Position numbers and translations under genes: made by a program | Notes under the pieces: model-generated | Database searches by the model: none | Seen by the model: only the letters and a program-made list of their open reading frames with translations | Told to the model about the DNA's origin: nothing | Assembly: GCF_026340465.1 (NCBI RefSeq) | Contig: NZ_JAPEPC010000001.1 | Location: forward strand, 6,897,501-6,961,500 | Source: Streptomyces sp. NBC_01306 | GTDB taxonomy: Bacteria > Actinomycetota > Actinomycetes > Streptomycetales > Streptomycetaceae | DNA: 64,000 bases | Direction: 5' to 3' | Shown here: piece by piece, positions 31,238 to 39,262 of the stretch | Numbering within the stretch: the first letter of the stretch is position 1 | Layout: the number at the start of each line of letters is the position of its first letter

Positions 31238-32281
31238 GTGGTCACCACAGGCGCCGGGCGGGCGTTCATCGGGTCATTCACCGCGGCGGGGGGACCGGGG
31301 CTCGTCGCCGCAACGGTGGACGGGGCGGGGGCGCTGACCCTGCTGGGCGCGGTGGACACGCTGCCGAACCCCTCGTTCCTCGCCCCGGCCCCCGGCGGCT
31401 CGGTCCTCTACGCCGTCTCGGAGACCGGCGAGGGCGCTGCGGCGGCCTTCGACATCACCGGAGCGCGGCCCCGGCTGATCGGTGAGCCGGTCGCCGTGGG
31501 CGGCGCCGACCCGACCCACCTCGTCCTCACGGGCGGGCATGTCGTCACGGCCAACTACAGCTCGGGAAGTGTCAGCGTGCTGCCCGTCCGTGCCATGGAC
31601 GGCGGGCTGGACGCGCCCGTTCACGTACTGCGGCACGAGGGCAGGGGACCGGACCCGGCTCGCCAGGAGGGCCCGCACGCCCACCAGGTGAAGCGGGACC
31701 CCTCGGGGCGCTGGGTGCTGAGCGTCGACCTCGGGACCGACTCCGTACGGGTCTGCGCGCTGGACGGCGCCACGGGCGCGCTGACGGTGCACGGGGAGAC
31801 CGCGCTGCGGCCCGGCAGCGGGCCCCGCCACCTGGCGTTCCACCCGGCGGGGGCGCATGTCTACGTCCTGAACGAGCTGGAGCCCACGCTCACGGTCTGC
31901 CGGTGGGACGCCGGGGCGGGCACGCTGGAGCCGGTCGGCCGGACCCGGCTGCTGCCCGGGGGCGCGACGGGGGAGAGCTACGGCTCGGGAGTGGCCGTCG
32001 CACCCGGCGGACGCTTCGTCTGGGCGGCGAACCGGGGCCAGGACAGCATCTCGGTCCTCGCCCTCGACGAGAGCCGGGAGAAGCCCGTCCTGACCACCAC
32101 GGTGGACTGCGGCGGCCGGTGGCCGCGCGATCTCGTCGTGGACCCCGGGGGGCGGCGGCTGTACGCGGCCAATGAGCACTCGGGGGACGTGACCTGGTTC
32201 GACATCGACCCGCGGACGGGGATTCCGCACCGCGCCGGCTCCGTGCAGGTGGCCGCCGCCTCGTGCGTGGTGTTCGCCTGA
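31238..32281 (+). CDS. Lactonase family protein (6-phosphogluconolactonase/YbhE-type beta-propeller)
   Basis: A 347-residue seven-bladed propeller of the YbhE/cycloisomerase-2 family. Repeating blades include GRAFIGSFTAAGGPGL, DTLPNPSFLAPAPGGSVLYAVSE, HAHQVKRDPSGRWVLSVDLGTDSVRV, GPRHLAFHPAGAHVYVLNELEPTLTVCRW and WPRDLVVDPGGRRLYAANEHSGDVTWF. The conserved His/Arg in GPRHLAFHP and the Asn-Glu pair mark the proposed lactone-binding face. GTG 31238 is preceded by GAGAGGGGAG. The protein has no signal peptide. Its true lactone is unknown. It is followed by a bidirectional terminator. Confidence 0.88.
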   Translation: MVTTGAGRAFIGSFTAAGGPGLVAATVDGAGALTLLGAVDTLPNPSFLAPAPGGSVLYAVSETGEGAAAAFDITGARPRLIGEPVAVGGADPTHLVLTGGHVVTANYSSGSVSVLPVRAMDGGLDAPVHVLRHEGRGPDPARQEGPHAHQVKRDPSGRWVLSVDLGTDSVRVCALDGATGALTVHGETALRPGSGPRHLAFHPAGAHVYVLNELEPTLTVCRWDAGAGTLEPVGRTRLLPGGATGESYGSGVAVAPGGRFVWAANRGQDSISVLALDESREKPVLTTTVDCGGRWPRDLVVDPGGRRLYAANEHSGDVTWFDIDPRTGIPHRAGSVQVAAASCVVFA

Positions 32282-32364
32282 CTGCTCCGGCAGCGCTGCC
32301 CCGACGGTCCTGCTCCGGTGCCCCTGCTCCGGTTCCCGGTGACAGCTGGGGGCACCGGAGCGGG

Positions 32365-32424
32365 ACGTACGGAGGGCCCGCACCGGCACTCCGTGCTGCC
32401 CCGGTGCGGACCCTTCCCGTACGT
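32365..32424. terminator. Bidirectional terminator between lactonase and CbiX-like genes
   Basis: ACGTACGGAGGGCCCGCACCGG (32365-32386; split here as 11+11) pairs imperfectly with the segment 32401-32424, which begins CCGGTGCGGA and ends CCCGTACGT. The stem is about 20 bp with small bulges around a loop at 32387-32400. It lies between converging genes ending at 32281 and 32445. Confidence 0.65.
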
Positions 32425-32444
32425 GGCCGTGTTCGTTCCGCAGG

Positions 32445-33371
32445 TCAGCCGACCGGGGCTCCCTGGGACGGCTGCTGCGGGGTGATGCCCAGCGCGGTCG
32501 TGTACTTCGAGAGGACCAGCTTGCCGACCGCGGGGTAGGCGCCGAGCGGCTCGGCAGCGGCGCACTCCGCCTCCTTGGCGGCCCCGGCCAGCAGCTCCTC
32601 GCTGACCTCGGGGCCGATCAGGTACGGCGCGAGCGCCAGCTGGGCCGATCCCGAACCCCGCAGCTGCTCCGCGATCGCGGAGACCGAACCGTCCACATCG
32701 AGTGCGGCGGCCATCACCGGTACGGCCAGTCGTGCGGCCAGCAGCATTCCGGTGATCCCGGCGGCCTGCACCGCCTCGTCGCCGCCGACCGTCGCCAGGA
32801 TGATGCCGTCGGCGGCGGTGGCGACCGTGAACAGCCTGGCCCGGTCGGCGCGGGAGAGACCGGCCTCGGAGAGACGCACATGCAGGCCCTCCGCGAGCAG
32901 CGGGTGCGGTCCCAGCACCTCGGTCAGCTCGGCGGCGGTGGTGCTGTCCATCACGGCCTGCCGTATCCGCCGCTCGGTGGCAGCGTCGGGGCCCGCGAGC
33001 AGGGGCACCACGACTGCGGTGGCGCCCGTCGGCTCGGCCACCTCACGTCCGGCGGCCCTCGCCTGCGCACAGCGCGCCACCCGCTCGGCCGCGGTGTGGG
33101 AAAGGACCGCCTCAAGGGCGGGAAACTCGTCGTCGGTGCCATCCAGGTAACCGATACGGGCATCCAGGCCGGGCAGCTCGGAGCGGGCGATGGAAATAAC
33201 CTCTTCCGCCAGGCTGCGGACAGCGGCGGAAGGTGTGCCGGGAACAGCGAGAACCAGCGCGGGCGCGCCCTCAGGAGCCACCGCGGGTTCCGGGCGGCGG
33301 TGCCGTCCGGTCTGGCGAGGTCGCGGCATTCGTACAGGCAGGCCGGATGCGGGCCCATTGGGGGAGCTCAT
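32445..33371 (-). CDS. CbiX/sirohydrochlorin chelatase-like protein
   Basis: A 308-residue protein with two repeats resembling the small-chelatase (CbiX/SirB) fold: ALVLAVPGTPSAAVRSLAEEVISIA then GATAVVVPLLAGPDAATERRIRQAVMD, and a second half with GIILATVGGDEAVQAAG and LALAPYLIGPEVSEELLAGA. In canonical chelatases the first strand ends GHGSR-like with a metal-ligating His; here it reads VPGTPS, so the catalytic His is missing. It is therefore a chelatase-fold protein of uncertain activity. The ATG at 33371 has only a poor ribosome-binding site. It is the last gene of a run of minus-strand genes. Confidence 0.7.
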   Translation of the reverse strand: MSSPNGPASGLPVRMPRPRQTGRHRRPEPAVAPEGAPALVLAVPGTPSAAVRSLAEEVISIARSELPGLDARIGYLDGTDDEFPALEAVLSHTAAERVARCAQARAAGREVAEPTGATAVVVPLLAGPDAATERRIRQAVMDSTTAAELTEVLGPHPLLAEGLHVRLSEAGLSRADRARLFTVATAADGIILATVGGDEAVQAAGITGMLLAARLAVPVMAAALDVDGSVSAIAEQLRGSGSAQLALAPYLIGPEVSEELLAGAAKEAECAAAEPLGAYPAVGKLVLSKYTTALGITPQQPSQGAPVG

Positions 33372-33439
33372 GGCGCCGCATGCTACTGGCTTTGCAGGCC
33401 CGGCTGTTCGGGGAGGGTGCGTTCGCGCGGCGTCTGTCC

Positions 33440-34516
33440 TCATTTATCCGTTGCGTCTCGGCCCTGTCGCGTATCCTGTTCCGCCACGACACGCAAGAGC
33501 TGTGGATGCGGTGGCAGCCGGAGGCTCCCCGTGGCGAGCGCGGAGGCGATCAGTACCGCTCCCACCAGCGGATCCCCGGCCGCCGGTACAGGTCTGGCGT
33601 AGGGCAGCAGGGCGGCGAACTCCTCGTGGGCAGGAGTGAGCAGAGGGTCCCCCATCTTGAACAGACCACCCGTGAGGGCTACTTCACAGCCCGAGCGTGA
33701 CCCCGACGGCTCCGGCGGGCAGACGGCGGCGGCGGCTTCGGCGATCTGCCGGGCCGCGTCCCGCAGAATCGCGGCCGCCACGGGGTCGCTCCCGGCGCAC
33801 CGGGCCACCTCCGGGGCGAACGAGGCGAGCACCGCTGGCCGGTCCGAACGCGGGTACAGGACGCCCGGCAGACCGGCCGCCGGTCCGAAGACCGCCTCCA
33901 GCCGCTCCAGGAGCGCGGTCGAACCACCTCGCCGTCCGTCGTGCGCGCGCATCCCGGCCTCCAGACCGGCCCGGCCGATCCAGGCCCCGCCGCCGCAGTC
34001 GCCCAGCAGATGCCCCCAGCCGTCCGCCCTGCGCCACCGGGTGAGGTCGGTGCCCAGCGCGATCATCCCGGTACCCGCGGCGACGACAGCTCCGGGCCGC
34101 TGGCCCAGGGCTCCCGCGTAGGCTGTCACCGCGTCCGCGGCGAGCGCCAGCCGCCGTACACCGAGGGATCGCTCCAGCGCCGCGGGCAGCTCCGCGCGCA
34201 GATCGTCCCCGAGCGTCGCCATCCCGGCGGCGCCGATCGCCACCGCCGACACCCTGGCACCGCCCGCGCGCCCGAGCAGTTCCCCCGCCATGGGCAGCAA
34301 CTGCTCCAGCAGATGCGCCGCTTCGATACCCCGGGGCCCGGTGCGTACCGGAATCCGGGACACCACGGAGTCGAAGGCCGAGGGCTGCCCGGAGCCGGTG
34401 GATCCGGAAGCTGTGGTCTCCGAGGTGGTGGATTCGGCGAGCGCCGGATCGGGCGCTGCGGCGAGTGCGACCCGGAGCCCGGAGCCGCCGGAGTCCACCC
34501 CCAGCACCCAGGTCAC
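33440..34516 (-). CDS. BadF/BadG/BcrA/BcrD-type ATPase, N-acetylglucosamine-kinase-like
   Basis: A 358-residue ASKHA-fold kinase. The phosphate-1 motif is WVLGVDSGGSGLRVALA; the middle has AIGAAGMATLGDDL, AADAVTAYAGALGQRPGAVVAAGTGMIALG and GWGHLLGDCGGGAWIGRAGLEAGMRAHDG. Near the C-terminus, VALTGGLFKMGDPLL is the adenosine loop. Relatives phosphorylate N-acetylglucosamine or act as acyl-CoA reductase activators; no iron-sulfur cysteines are seen, so sugar kinase is favoured. GTG 34516 overlaps the uracil-DNA glycosylase stop (GTGA). The linker with SESTTSETTASGSTGSG-like residues is probably disordered. Confidence 0.85.
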   Translation of the reverse strand: MTWVLGVDSGGSGLRVALAAAPDPALAESTTSETTASGSTGSGQPSAFDSVVSRIPVRTGPRGIEAAHLLEQLLPMAGELLGRAGGARVSAVAIGAAGMATLGDDLRAELPAALERSLGVRRLALAADAVTAYAGALGQRPGAVVAAGTGMIALGTDLTRWRRADGWGHLLGDCGGGAWIGRAGLEAGMRAHDGRRGGSTALLERLEAVFGPAAGLPGVLYPRSDRPAVLASFAPEVARCAGSDPVAAAILRDAARQIAEAAAAVCPPEPSGSRSGCEVALTGGLFKMGDPLLTPAHEEFAALLPYARPVPAAGDPLVGAVLIASALATGSLRLPPHPQLLRVVAEQDTRQGRDATDK

Positions 34517-35190
34517 GGCAGTCGCCAGTCCACGGGCTGGGCACCCTGGCGCACCAGCAGGTCGTTGGTACGGCTGAAGGGGCGCGAACCGAAGAAGCCG
34601 CGATCCGCCGACATGGGGGAGGGGTGGGACGACTCGACCGCGGGAAGGTTCCCCAGCAGGGGCCGGAGGTTTCGGGCGTCGCGGCCCCACAACACCGAGA
34701 CCAGCGGCTTTCCCCGCGCGGCCAGGGCGCGGATGGCCTGCTCGGTCACTTCCTCCCAGCCCTTGCCGCGGTGTGCCGCCGGTTTGCGCGGCGCCGTGGT
34801 CAGCGCCCTGTTGAGCAGCAGGACCCCCTGCTCGGCCCAGGGCGTCAGATCACCGTTGGAGGGGCGGGGCAGGCCCAGGTCCGCGTGCATCTCGCGGAAG
34901 ATGTTGTCGAGACTGCCGGGCACCGGACGCACATCGGGCGCCACCGAGAAGCTCAGCCCGACGGCGTGCCCCGGCGTCGGATACGGATCCTGGCCGACGA
35001 TCAGCACGCGTACCTCGTCGAACGGCTGCTGGAACGCGCGCAGCACGTTCGCCCCGGACGGCAGATAGGTGCGTCCCGCGGCGATCTCGGCGCGCAGGAA
35101 CTCGCCCATCGCCGTGATCCGTTCGGCTGCGGGAGCGAGCGCCTGCGCCCACCCCGCTTCGACAATTTCATTCAACGGTCGTGCTGCCAC
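34513..35190 (-). CDS. ung: Uracil-DNA glycosylase, family 1
   Basis: A 225-residue UDG of normal length. It removes uracil from DNA. The catalytic water-activating loop is GQDPYPTPGHAVGLSFS, the uracil-recognition strand is LLLNRALTT, and the DNA-intercalation loop is HPSPMSADRGFFGSRPFSRTN. The active-site Asp and His are in the first and last of these. It starts at 35190 and overlaps the downstream kinase gene by 4 bases. That gene pair is also close in other Streptomyces (memory, not checked). It would act in base-excision repair. Confidence 0.96.
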   Translation of the reverse strand: MAARPLNEIVEAGWAQALAPAAERITAMGEFLRAEIAAGRTYLPSGANVLRAFQQPFDEVRVLIVGQDPYPTPGHAVGLSFSVAPDVRPVPGSLDNIFREMHADLGLPRPSNGDLTPWAEQGVLLLNRALTTAPRKPAAHRGKGWEEVTEQAIRALAARGKPLVSVLWGRDARNLRPLLGNLPAVESSHPSPMSADRGFFGSRPFSRTNDLLVRQGAQPVDWRLP

Positions 35191-35238
35191 GGGGCGTCAC
35201 TCTACTGGCAGACCGCACCGCCGCCGCCCCGGGTGCGG

Positions 35239-36324
35239 TCAGGCGATCACCGCCGCCCGTACACAGAGCACATCGGGCAGATGCGAGGCGAGCTGGTGCC
35301 AGTTGTCGCCGTCGTCCGCGCTCGCGTACACCTCGCCGTTGCGGTTGCCGAAGTACACCCCTGCCGGGTCTGCGTCGTCCGTACGGAGCGCGTCGCGCAG
35401 CACGGTGCCGTAGTGCGCGCCGCCGGGCAGCCCGGCCGAGAGCGCCTCCCAGCTCGCTCCGGCGTCACTGGTGCGGTAGACACGGCACTTGCGGTCCGCC
35501 GGGACGCGGTCCGAGTCGGCCGTGATGGGGAAGACATAGGCAGTGCCGGGGCGGTGCGGGTGGGCGGCGACCGCGAAGCCGAAGGTGGAGGGCAGCCCCG
35601 CGCCGATGTCGGCCCAGGTGGAGCCCGCGTCGTCGCTGCGGTACACCCCCCAGTGATTCTGCAGATACAGCCGGTCCGGGTCCCCGGCATCCTGGGCGAT
35701 CTTGTGGACGCACTGCCCGAACTCCGGCTCGGGATCAGGCAGGAAGACCGCCGACACGCCCCTGTTGGACGGCTCCCAGGCCGAGCCGCCGTCCCGGGTG
35801 CGGAACACCCCGGCCGTGGAGACCGCGACCATCACGGCGTCGGCGCTGCGGCCGTCGGTGACCACCGTGTGCACCGCCTCGCCGCCTCCGCCCGGCACCC
35901 ACTTCGCCCGGGTCGGGTGCTCCCAGAGCGGCCGCACCAGCTCGAATGTCTCCCCCCGGTCCTCGGAGCGGAAGAGCGCGGCGGGCTCGGTGCCCGCGTA
36001 CACCACGTCCGGAGCGGCCGGCCCGGCCGGATGGAGCTGCCACACCCGCTCCAGCGACGCGCCCGTGTCCTTGGGGAACTTCACCGCGGGCTTCTTCGCC
36101 TCGGTCCAGCTCGTCCCGAGATCGTCGGAGTGGAACACCGACGGACCCCAGTGCGCGCTGTCCCCGCCGACCAGCACTCTCGGCCGGGAGTGACGCGTGT
36201 CGATGGCGATCGAGTACACCGCCTGTGCGTTGAAGTGCGGGCCGTCGAACTGCCAGACCCCGCCGGATCTGCGACCGATGAAGAGACCCTTGCGCGTGCC
36301 CACCGTCAGTAGTACCTCGGTCAT
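35239..36324 (-). CDS. BNR/Asp-box repeat protein (sialidase-like/VPS10-like propeller)
   Basis: A 361-residue beta-propeller without a signal peptide. At least six Asp-box-like repeats occur: SDDLGTSW, SEDRGETF, TRDGGSAW, SDDAGSTW, TSDAGASW and SADDGDNW. The N-terminus VLLTVGTRKGLFIGRRSGGVWQ is characteristic of actinobacterial proteins often annotated as exo-alpha-sialidase. The catalytic residues of true sialidases (Arg triad, Tyr/Glu) cannot be recognised, so enzymatic activity is doubtful. GAGAGG lies before the ATG. An inverted repeat at 36365-36388 lies in its upstream region. Confidence 0.85.
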   Translation of the reverse strand: MTEVLLTVGTRKGLFIGRRSGGVWQFDGPHFNAQAVYSIAIDTRHSRPRVLVGGDSAHWGPSVFHSDDLGTSWTEAKKPAVKFPKDTGASLERVWQLHPAGPAAPDVVYAGTEPAALFRSEDRGETFELVRPLWEHPTRAKWVPGGGGEAVHTVVTDGRSADAVMVAVSTAGVFRTRDGGSAWEPSNRGVSAVFLPDPEPEFGQCVHKIAQDAGDPDRLYLQNHWGVYRSDDAGSTWADIGAGLPSTFGFAVAAHPHRPGTAYVFPITADSDRVPADRKCRVYRTSDAGASWEALSAGLPGGAHYGTVLRDALRTDDADPAGVYFGNRNGEVYASADDGDNWHQLASHLPDVLCVRAAVIA

Positions 36325-36364
36325 GACGACACCTCTCGTACGTTCCGGTACGCCGTTTATGCCG

Positions 36365-36388
36365 ACTGCACCGACTACGTTGTGCAGT
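36365..36388. promoter_or_regulatory. Inverted repeat upstream of the BNR-repeat gene
   Basis: ACTGCAC (36365-36371) and GTGCAGT (36382-36388) form a perfect 7-base inverted repeat with a 10-base spacer, 40 bases upstream of the minus-strand start at 36324. The half-site centres lie 17 bases apart. It may be an operator; the intergenic region is shared with argG. Confidence 0.4.
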
Positions 36389-36565
36389 GGATACCGTCAG
36401 TCTGCCGCGCCCCACTGACAGTGACCCTCCGAGCGCTCATAAGCCCAGGCCACGCCGCGTTTCCCGGGGCGGCGGGCCCCGCCCCGCCGCCCCGGCACCG
36501 CGACCGCCGGACCCGCCCCGCCGGTCTCACCGTGCCGGCCGGAAGCGGGGCTCAGTACACCCGCT

Positions 36566-36600
36566 TTGCATGATCATGCGTTATGCCGCATACTCTTTCC
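36566..36600 (+). promoter_or_regulatory. argG: argG promoter with ARG-box-like palindrome
   Basis: TTGCAT (36566-36571) and CATACT (36589-36594) are spaced by 17 bases, a good -35/-10 pair. The -10 ends 6 bases before ATG 36601, so transcription would start at or next to the ATG and the mRNA would be leaderless. Between the boxes, GCATGATCATGC (36568-36579) is a perfect palindrome, followed by TGCGTTATGCCGCATA. These TGCAT-type half-sites resemble ArgR targets (inference). Confidence 0.6.
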
Positions 36601-38052
36601 ATGTCTAAGGTTCTTACCTCCCTGCCCACCGGCGAGCGCGTCGGCATCGCCTTCTCCGGTGGCCTCGACACCTCCGTCGCGGTCGCGTGGATGCGCGACA
36701 AGGGTGCCGTCCCGTGCACCTACACCGCCGACATCGGCCAGTACGACGAGCCCGACATCGCGTCGGTACCGGGCCGGGCGCTGGCCTACGGCGCCGAGAT
36801 CGCGCGCCTGGTCGACTGCCGTGCGGCGCTGGTCGAGGAGGGCCTGGCCGCGCTCACCTGCGGTGCGTTCCACATCCGGTCCGGCGGGCGCTCGTACTTC
36901 AACACGACGCCGCTCGGCCGCGCCGTCACCGGCACCCTGCTGGTCCGGGCGATGCTTGAGGACGACGTACAGATCTGGGGCGACGGCTCCACCTTCAAGG
37001 GCAACGACATCGAGCGGTTCTACCGTTACGGTCTGCTCGCCAACCCGCACCTGCGCATCTACAAGCCGTGGCTCGACGCGGACTTCGTCACCGAGCTCGG
37101 CGGCCGCAAGGAGATGTCGGAGTGGCTGGTCGCGCATGACCTCCCGTACCGCGACAGCACCGAGAAGGCCTACTCCACCGACGCCAACATCTGGGGCGCC
37201 ACCCACGAGGCCAAGACCCTGGAGCACCTCGACACCGGCGTCGAGACCGTGGACCCGATCATGGGCGTCAGGTTCTGGGACTCCGAGGTCCGGATCGCCG
37301 CCGAGGACGTGACGATCGGCTTCGACCAGGGCCGCCCGGTGACGATCAACGGCACGAAGTTCGCCACCCCGGTCGACCTGGTGATGGAGGCCAACGCCAT
37401 CGGCGGCCGCCACGGCATGGGCATGTCCGACCAGATCGAGAACCGGGTGATCGAGGCCAAGAGCCGCGGTATCTACGAGGCCCCGGGCATGGCGCTGCTG
37501 CACGCCGTGTACGAGCGGCTGGTCAACGCGATCCACAACGAGGACACCGTCGCGCAGTACCACAACGAGGGCCGGCGCCTCGGCCGCCTCATGTACGAGG
37601 GCCGCTGGCTCGACCCGCAGGCGCTGATGATCCGCGAGTCGCTGCAGCGCTGGGTGGGCGCTGCGGTCACCGGAGAGGTGACGCTGCGGCTGCGGCGCGG
37701 TGAGGACTACTCGGTCATGAACACCTCGGGCCCGGCGTTCAGTTACCACCCGGACAAGCTGTCCATGGAGCGGACCGAGGACTCGGCGTTCGGCCCGGTG
37801 GACCGGATCGGCCAGCTCACCATGCGCAACCTCGACATCGCCGACTCGCGCGCCAAGCTGGAGCAGTACGCGGATCTCGGCATCGTCGGCAACACGCACG
37901 AGACGCTCATCGGTGCCGCCCAGGCCGCATCGACGGGGCTGATCGGCGCGATGCCGCAGGGCGGCGCCGAGGTCATCGCCTCCCGCGGCAAGGTCAAGGG
38001 CGACGACGACCAGATGCTCGACCGCGCCGCGATGGAGTTCGGCACCGACTGA
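36601..38052 (+). CDS. argG: Argininosuccinate synthase
   Basis: A 483-residue argininosuccinate synthase of the longer subfamily found in E. coli and Streptomyces. It condenses citrulline and aspartate using ATP. The PP-loop is GIAFSGGLDTSVAVAWM. Citrulline and aspartate binding regions include VPCTYTADIGQYDEPD, YFNTTPLGRAVTGTLLV, IWGDGSTFKGNDIERFYRYG and STDANIWGATHEAK. I chose ATG 36601 (MSKVLTSL) because the promoter places transcription start here; ATG 36583 lies inside the promoter. No Shine-Dalgarno sequence precedes either. A long hairpin follows at 38069. No other arginine gene is in the window. Confidence 0.97.
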   Translation: MSKVLTSLPTGERVGIAFSGGLDTSVAVAWMRDKGAVPCTYTADIGQYDEPDIASVPGRALAYGAEIARLVDCRAALVEEGLAALTCGAFHIRSGGRSYFNTTPLGRAVTGTLLVRAMLEDDVQIWGDGSTFKGNDIERFYRYGLLANPHLRIYKPWLDADFVTELGGRKEMSEWLVAHDLPYRDSTEKAYSTDANIWGATHEAKTLEHLDTGVETVDPIMGVRFWDSEVRIAAEDVTIGFDQGRPVTINGTKFATPVDLVMEANAIGGRHGMGMSDQIENRVIEAKSRGIYEAPGMALLHAVYERLVNAIHNEDTVAQYHNEGRRLGRLMYEGRWLDPQALMIRESLQRWVGAAVTGEVTLRLRRGEDYSVMNTSGPAFSYHPDKLSMERTEDSAFGPVDRIGQLTMRNLDIADSRAKLEQYADLGIVGNTHETLIGAAQAASTGLIGAMPQGGAEVIASRGKVKGDDDQMLDRAAMEFGTD

Positions 38053-38065
38053 CCGCCGGTCCGGC

Positions 38066-38117
38066 AGTCAGGACACCACCCGGGAAGCGACAACAGTTTC
38101 CGGGTGGTGTCCTGCCG
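38066..38117. terminator. Bidirectional terminator after argG
   Basis: CAGGACACCACCCGG (38069-38083) pairs perfectly with CCGGGTGGTGTCCTG (38100-38114), and GAA/TTT extends the stem inward to about 18 bp. It lies between argG and the converging histidine-kinase gene ending at 38153. Confidence 0.8.
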
Positions 38118-38152
38118 TCTGCCGGTCGTCCCTGGTCCAAGCGGCCCGGCTA

Positions 38153-39262
38153 TCAGCGAGCCGCGGGCAGGGTGACCTCGAAGCGGCAGCCGCCGGTCAC
38201 GTTGCGCACCGCGGCCTGACCGGCGTGCGCCTCCACGATGCCGCGCACGATGGCCAGGCCGAGACCGGCGCCCGCCGGGGGCGTGCGGGCCTCGGTGCCC
38301 CGCCAGCCGGTGTCGAAGACCCGCGCCAGATCGTCCTCCGGGATGCCGCCACAGCCGTCGGTCACCGAGAGGACGACGGAGCCGGCCCGCTGCTCGGCCG
38401 CGATCGCCACCGTGCCGTCGGCCGGAGTCCGGTGGATGGCGTTGACCAGCAGATTGGCCAGGACCCTGGTCATCTCCTTGCCGTCCACATCGACGGGCAG
38501 CGGCTCCACCCCGCCCCCCTCCAGCCGGACGCCGTGCTCGCGGGCCAGCGGGTCCGCCCCGGCCAGCGCGTCGCCCACCAGGTCGTACACGGACATCCGG
38601 ATCGGCGTCAGCGTGAGCGCCCCCGCATGGATGCGGGACAGTTCGAAGAGGTCGCCGACCATGGTGTTCATCCGGTCCACCTCGGTGCGGATCTGCCGGA
38701 AGTAGCGCTCCGGGTCGGCGGCCATCCCGTCCTCCAGCGCCTCCGACATCGCCCGCAGCCCGGCGAGCGGAGTCCGCAGATCGTGCGAGATCCAGGCGAC
38801 CAGCTCACGCCGCGAGGTCTCAAGTGCCTGCTCACGGCGGCGTGACGCCGCCAGCTTCTCGCTCGTCGCGGCGAGCTCCCTTCCCAGGTCGGCCAGTTCG
38901 GCGGTGGGCGCCCCACCCGGTACGGCGAAGTCGCCCCCGTCGCCGAAGGACCGCGTGGCCAGCGTCAGTGCCCTGCTGCCCGCGACGACCCAGCGGCCGA
39001 GCAGCAGCGCGGTCGCCAGCGAGACCACGGCGGCCATCGCCACCACCAGCGTCACCACCTTGAGGTCGTGCGGCGACAGGAACATCGCTCTGGCCACCGC
39101 CAGCGTCCCCGCGAGCATCGCGGTCACCGCGACGGCCGAGATGACCGTGAGCGACAGGGCGACCGAGCGGTGGCGCAGCCGCCACAGGGCGCCGGCCCCG
39201 ATCAGCCCGGCCGCACCGGCGCCGAGGAACGCGTACAGGGCGATCAGCAGCAGATCCTTCAT
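38153..39262 (-). CDS. Sensor histidine kinase
   Basis: A 369-residue membrane kinase. Two N-terminal membrane regions (about residues 5-30 and 35-105, containing three or four helices) are followed by a HAMP-like linker. The dimerisation box is LVAWISHDLRTPLAGLRAMSEAL with the phospho-acceptor His. The ATPase domain shows LANLLVNAIHRTPADG, DGCGGIPEDDLARVFD and GAGLGLAIVRGIVEAH. There is almost no extracytoplasmic domain, so the signal is probably sensed in or near the membrane. The ATG overlaps the stop of the response-regulator gene, and the pair forms one two-component system. The signal is unknown. Confidence 0.93.
   Translation of the reverse strand: MKDLLLIALYAFLGAGAAGLIGAGALWRLRHRSVALSLTVISAVAVTAMLAGTLAVARAMFLSPHDLKVVTLVVAMAAVVSLATALLLGRWVVAGSRALTLATRSFGDGGDFAVPGGAPTAELADLGRELAATSEKLAASRRREQALETSRRELVAWISHDLRTPLAGLRAMSEALEDGMAADPERYFRQIRTEVDRMNTMVGDLFELSRIHAGALTLTPIRMSVYDLVGDALAGADPLAREHGVRLEGGGVEPLPVDVDGKEMTRVLANLLVNAIHRTPADGTVAIAAEQRAGSVVLSVTDGCGGIPEDDLARVFDTGWRGTEARTPPAGAGLGLAIVRGIVEAHAGQAAVRNVTGGCRFEVTLPAAR

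Noticed and set aside
35239..36324. Active sialidase
   Set aside because: Only Asp-box repeats are visible. The catalytic Arg triad and nucleophile Tyr cannot be placed and there is no secretion signal.
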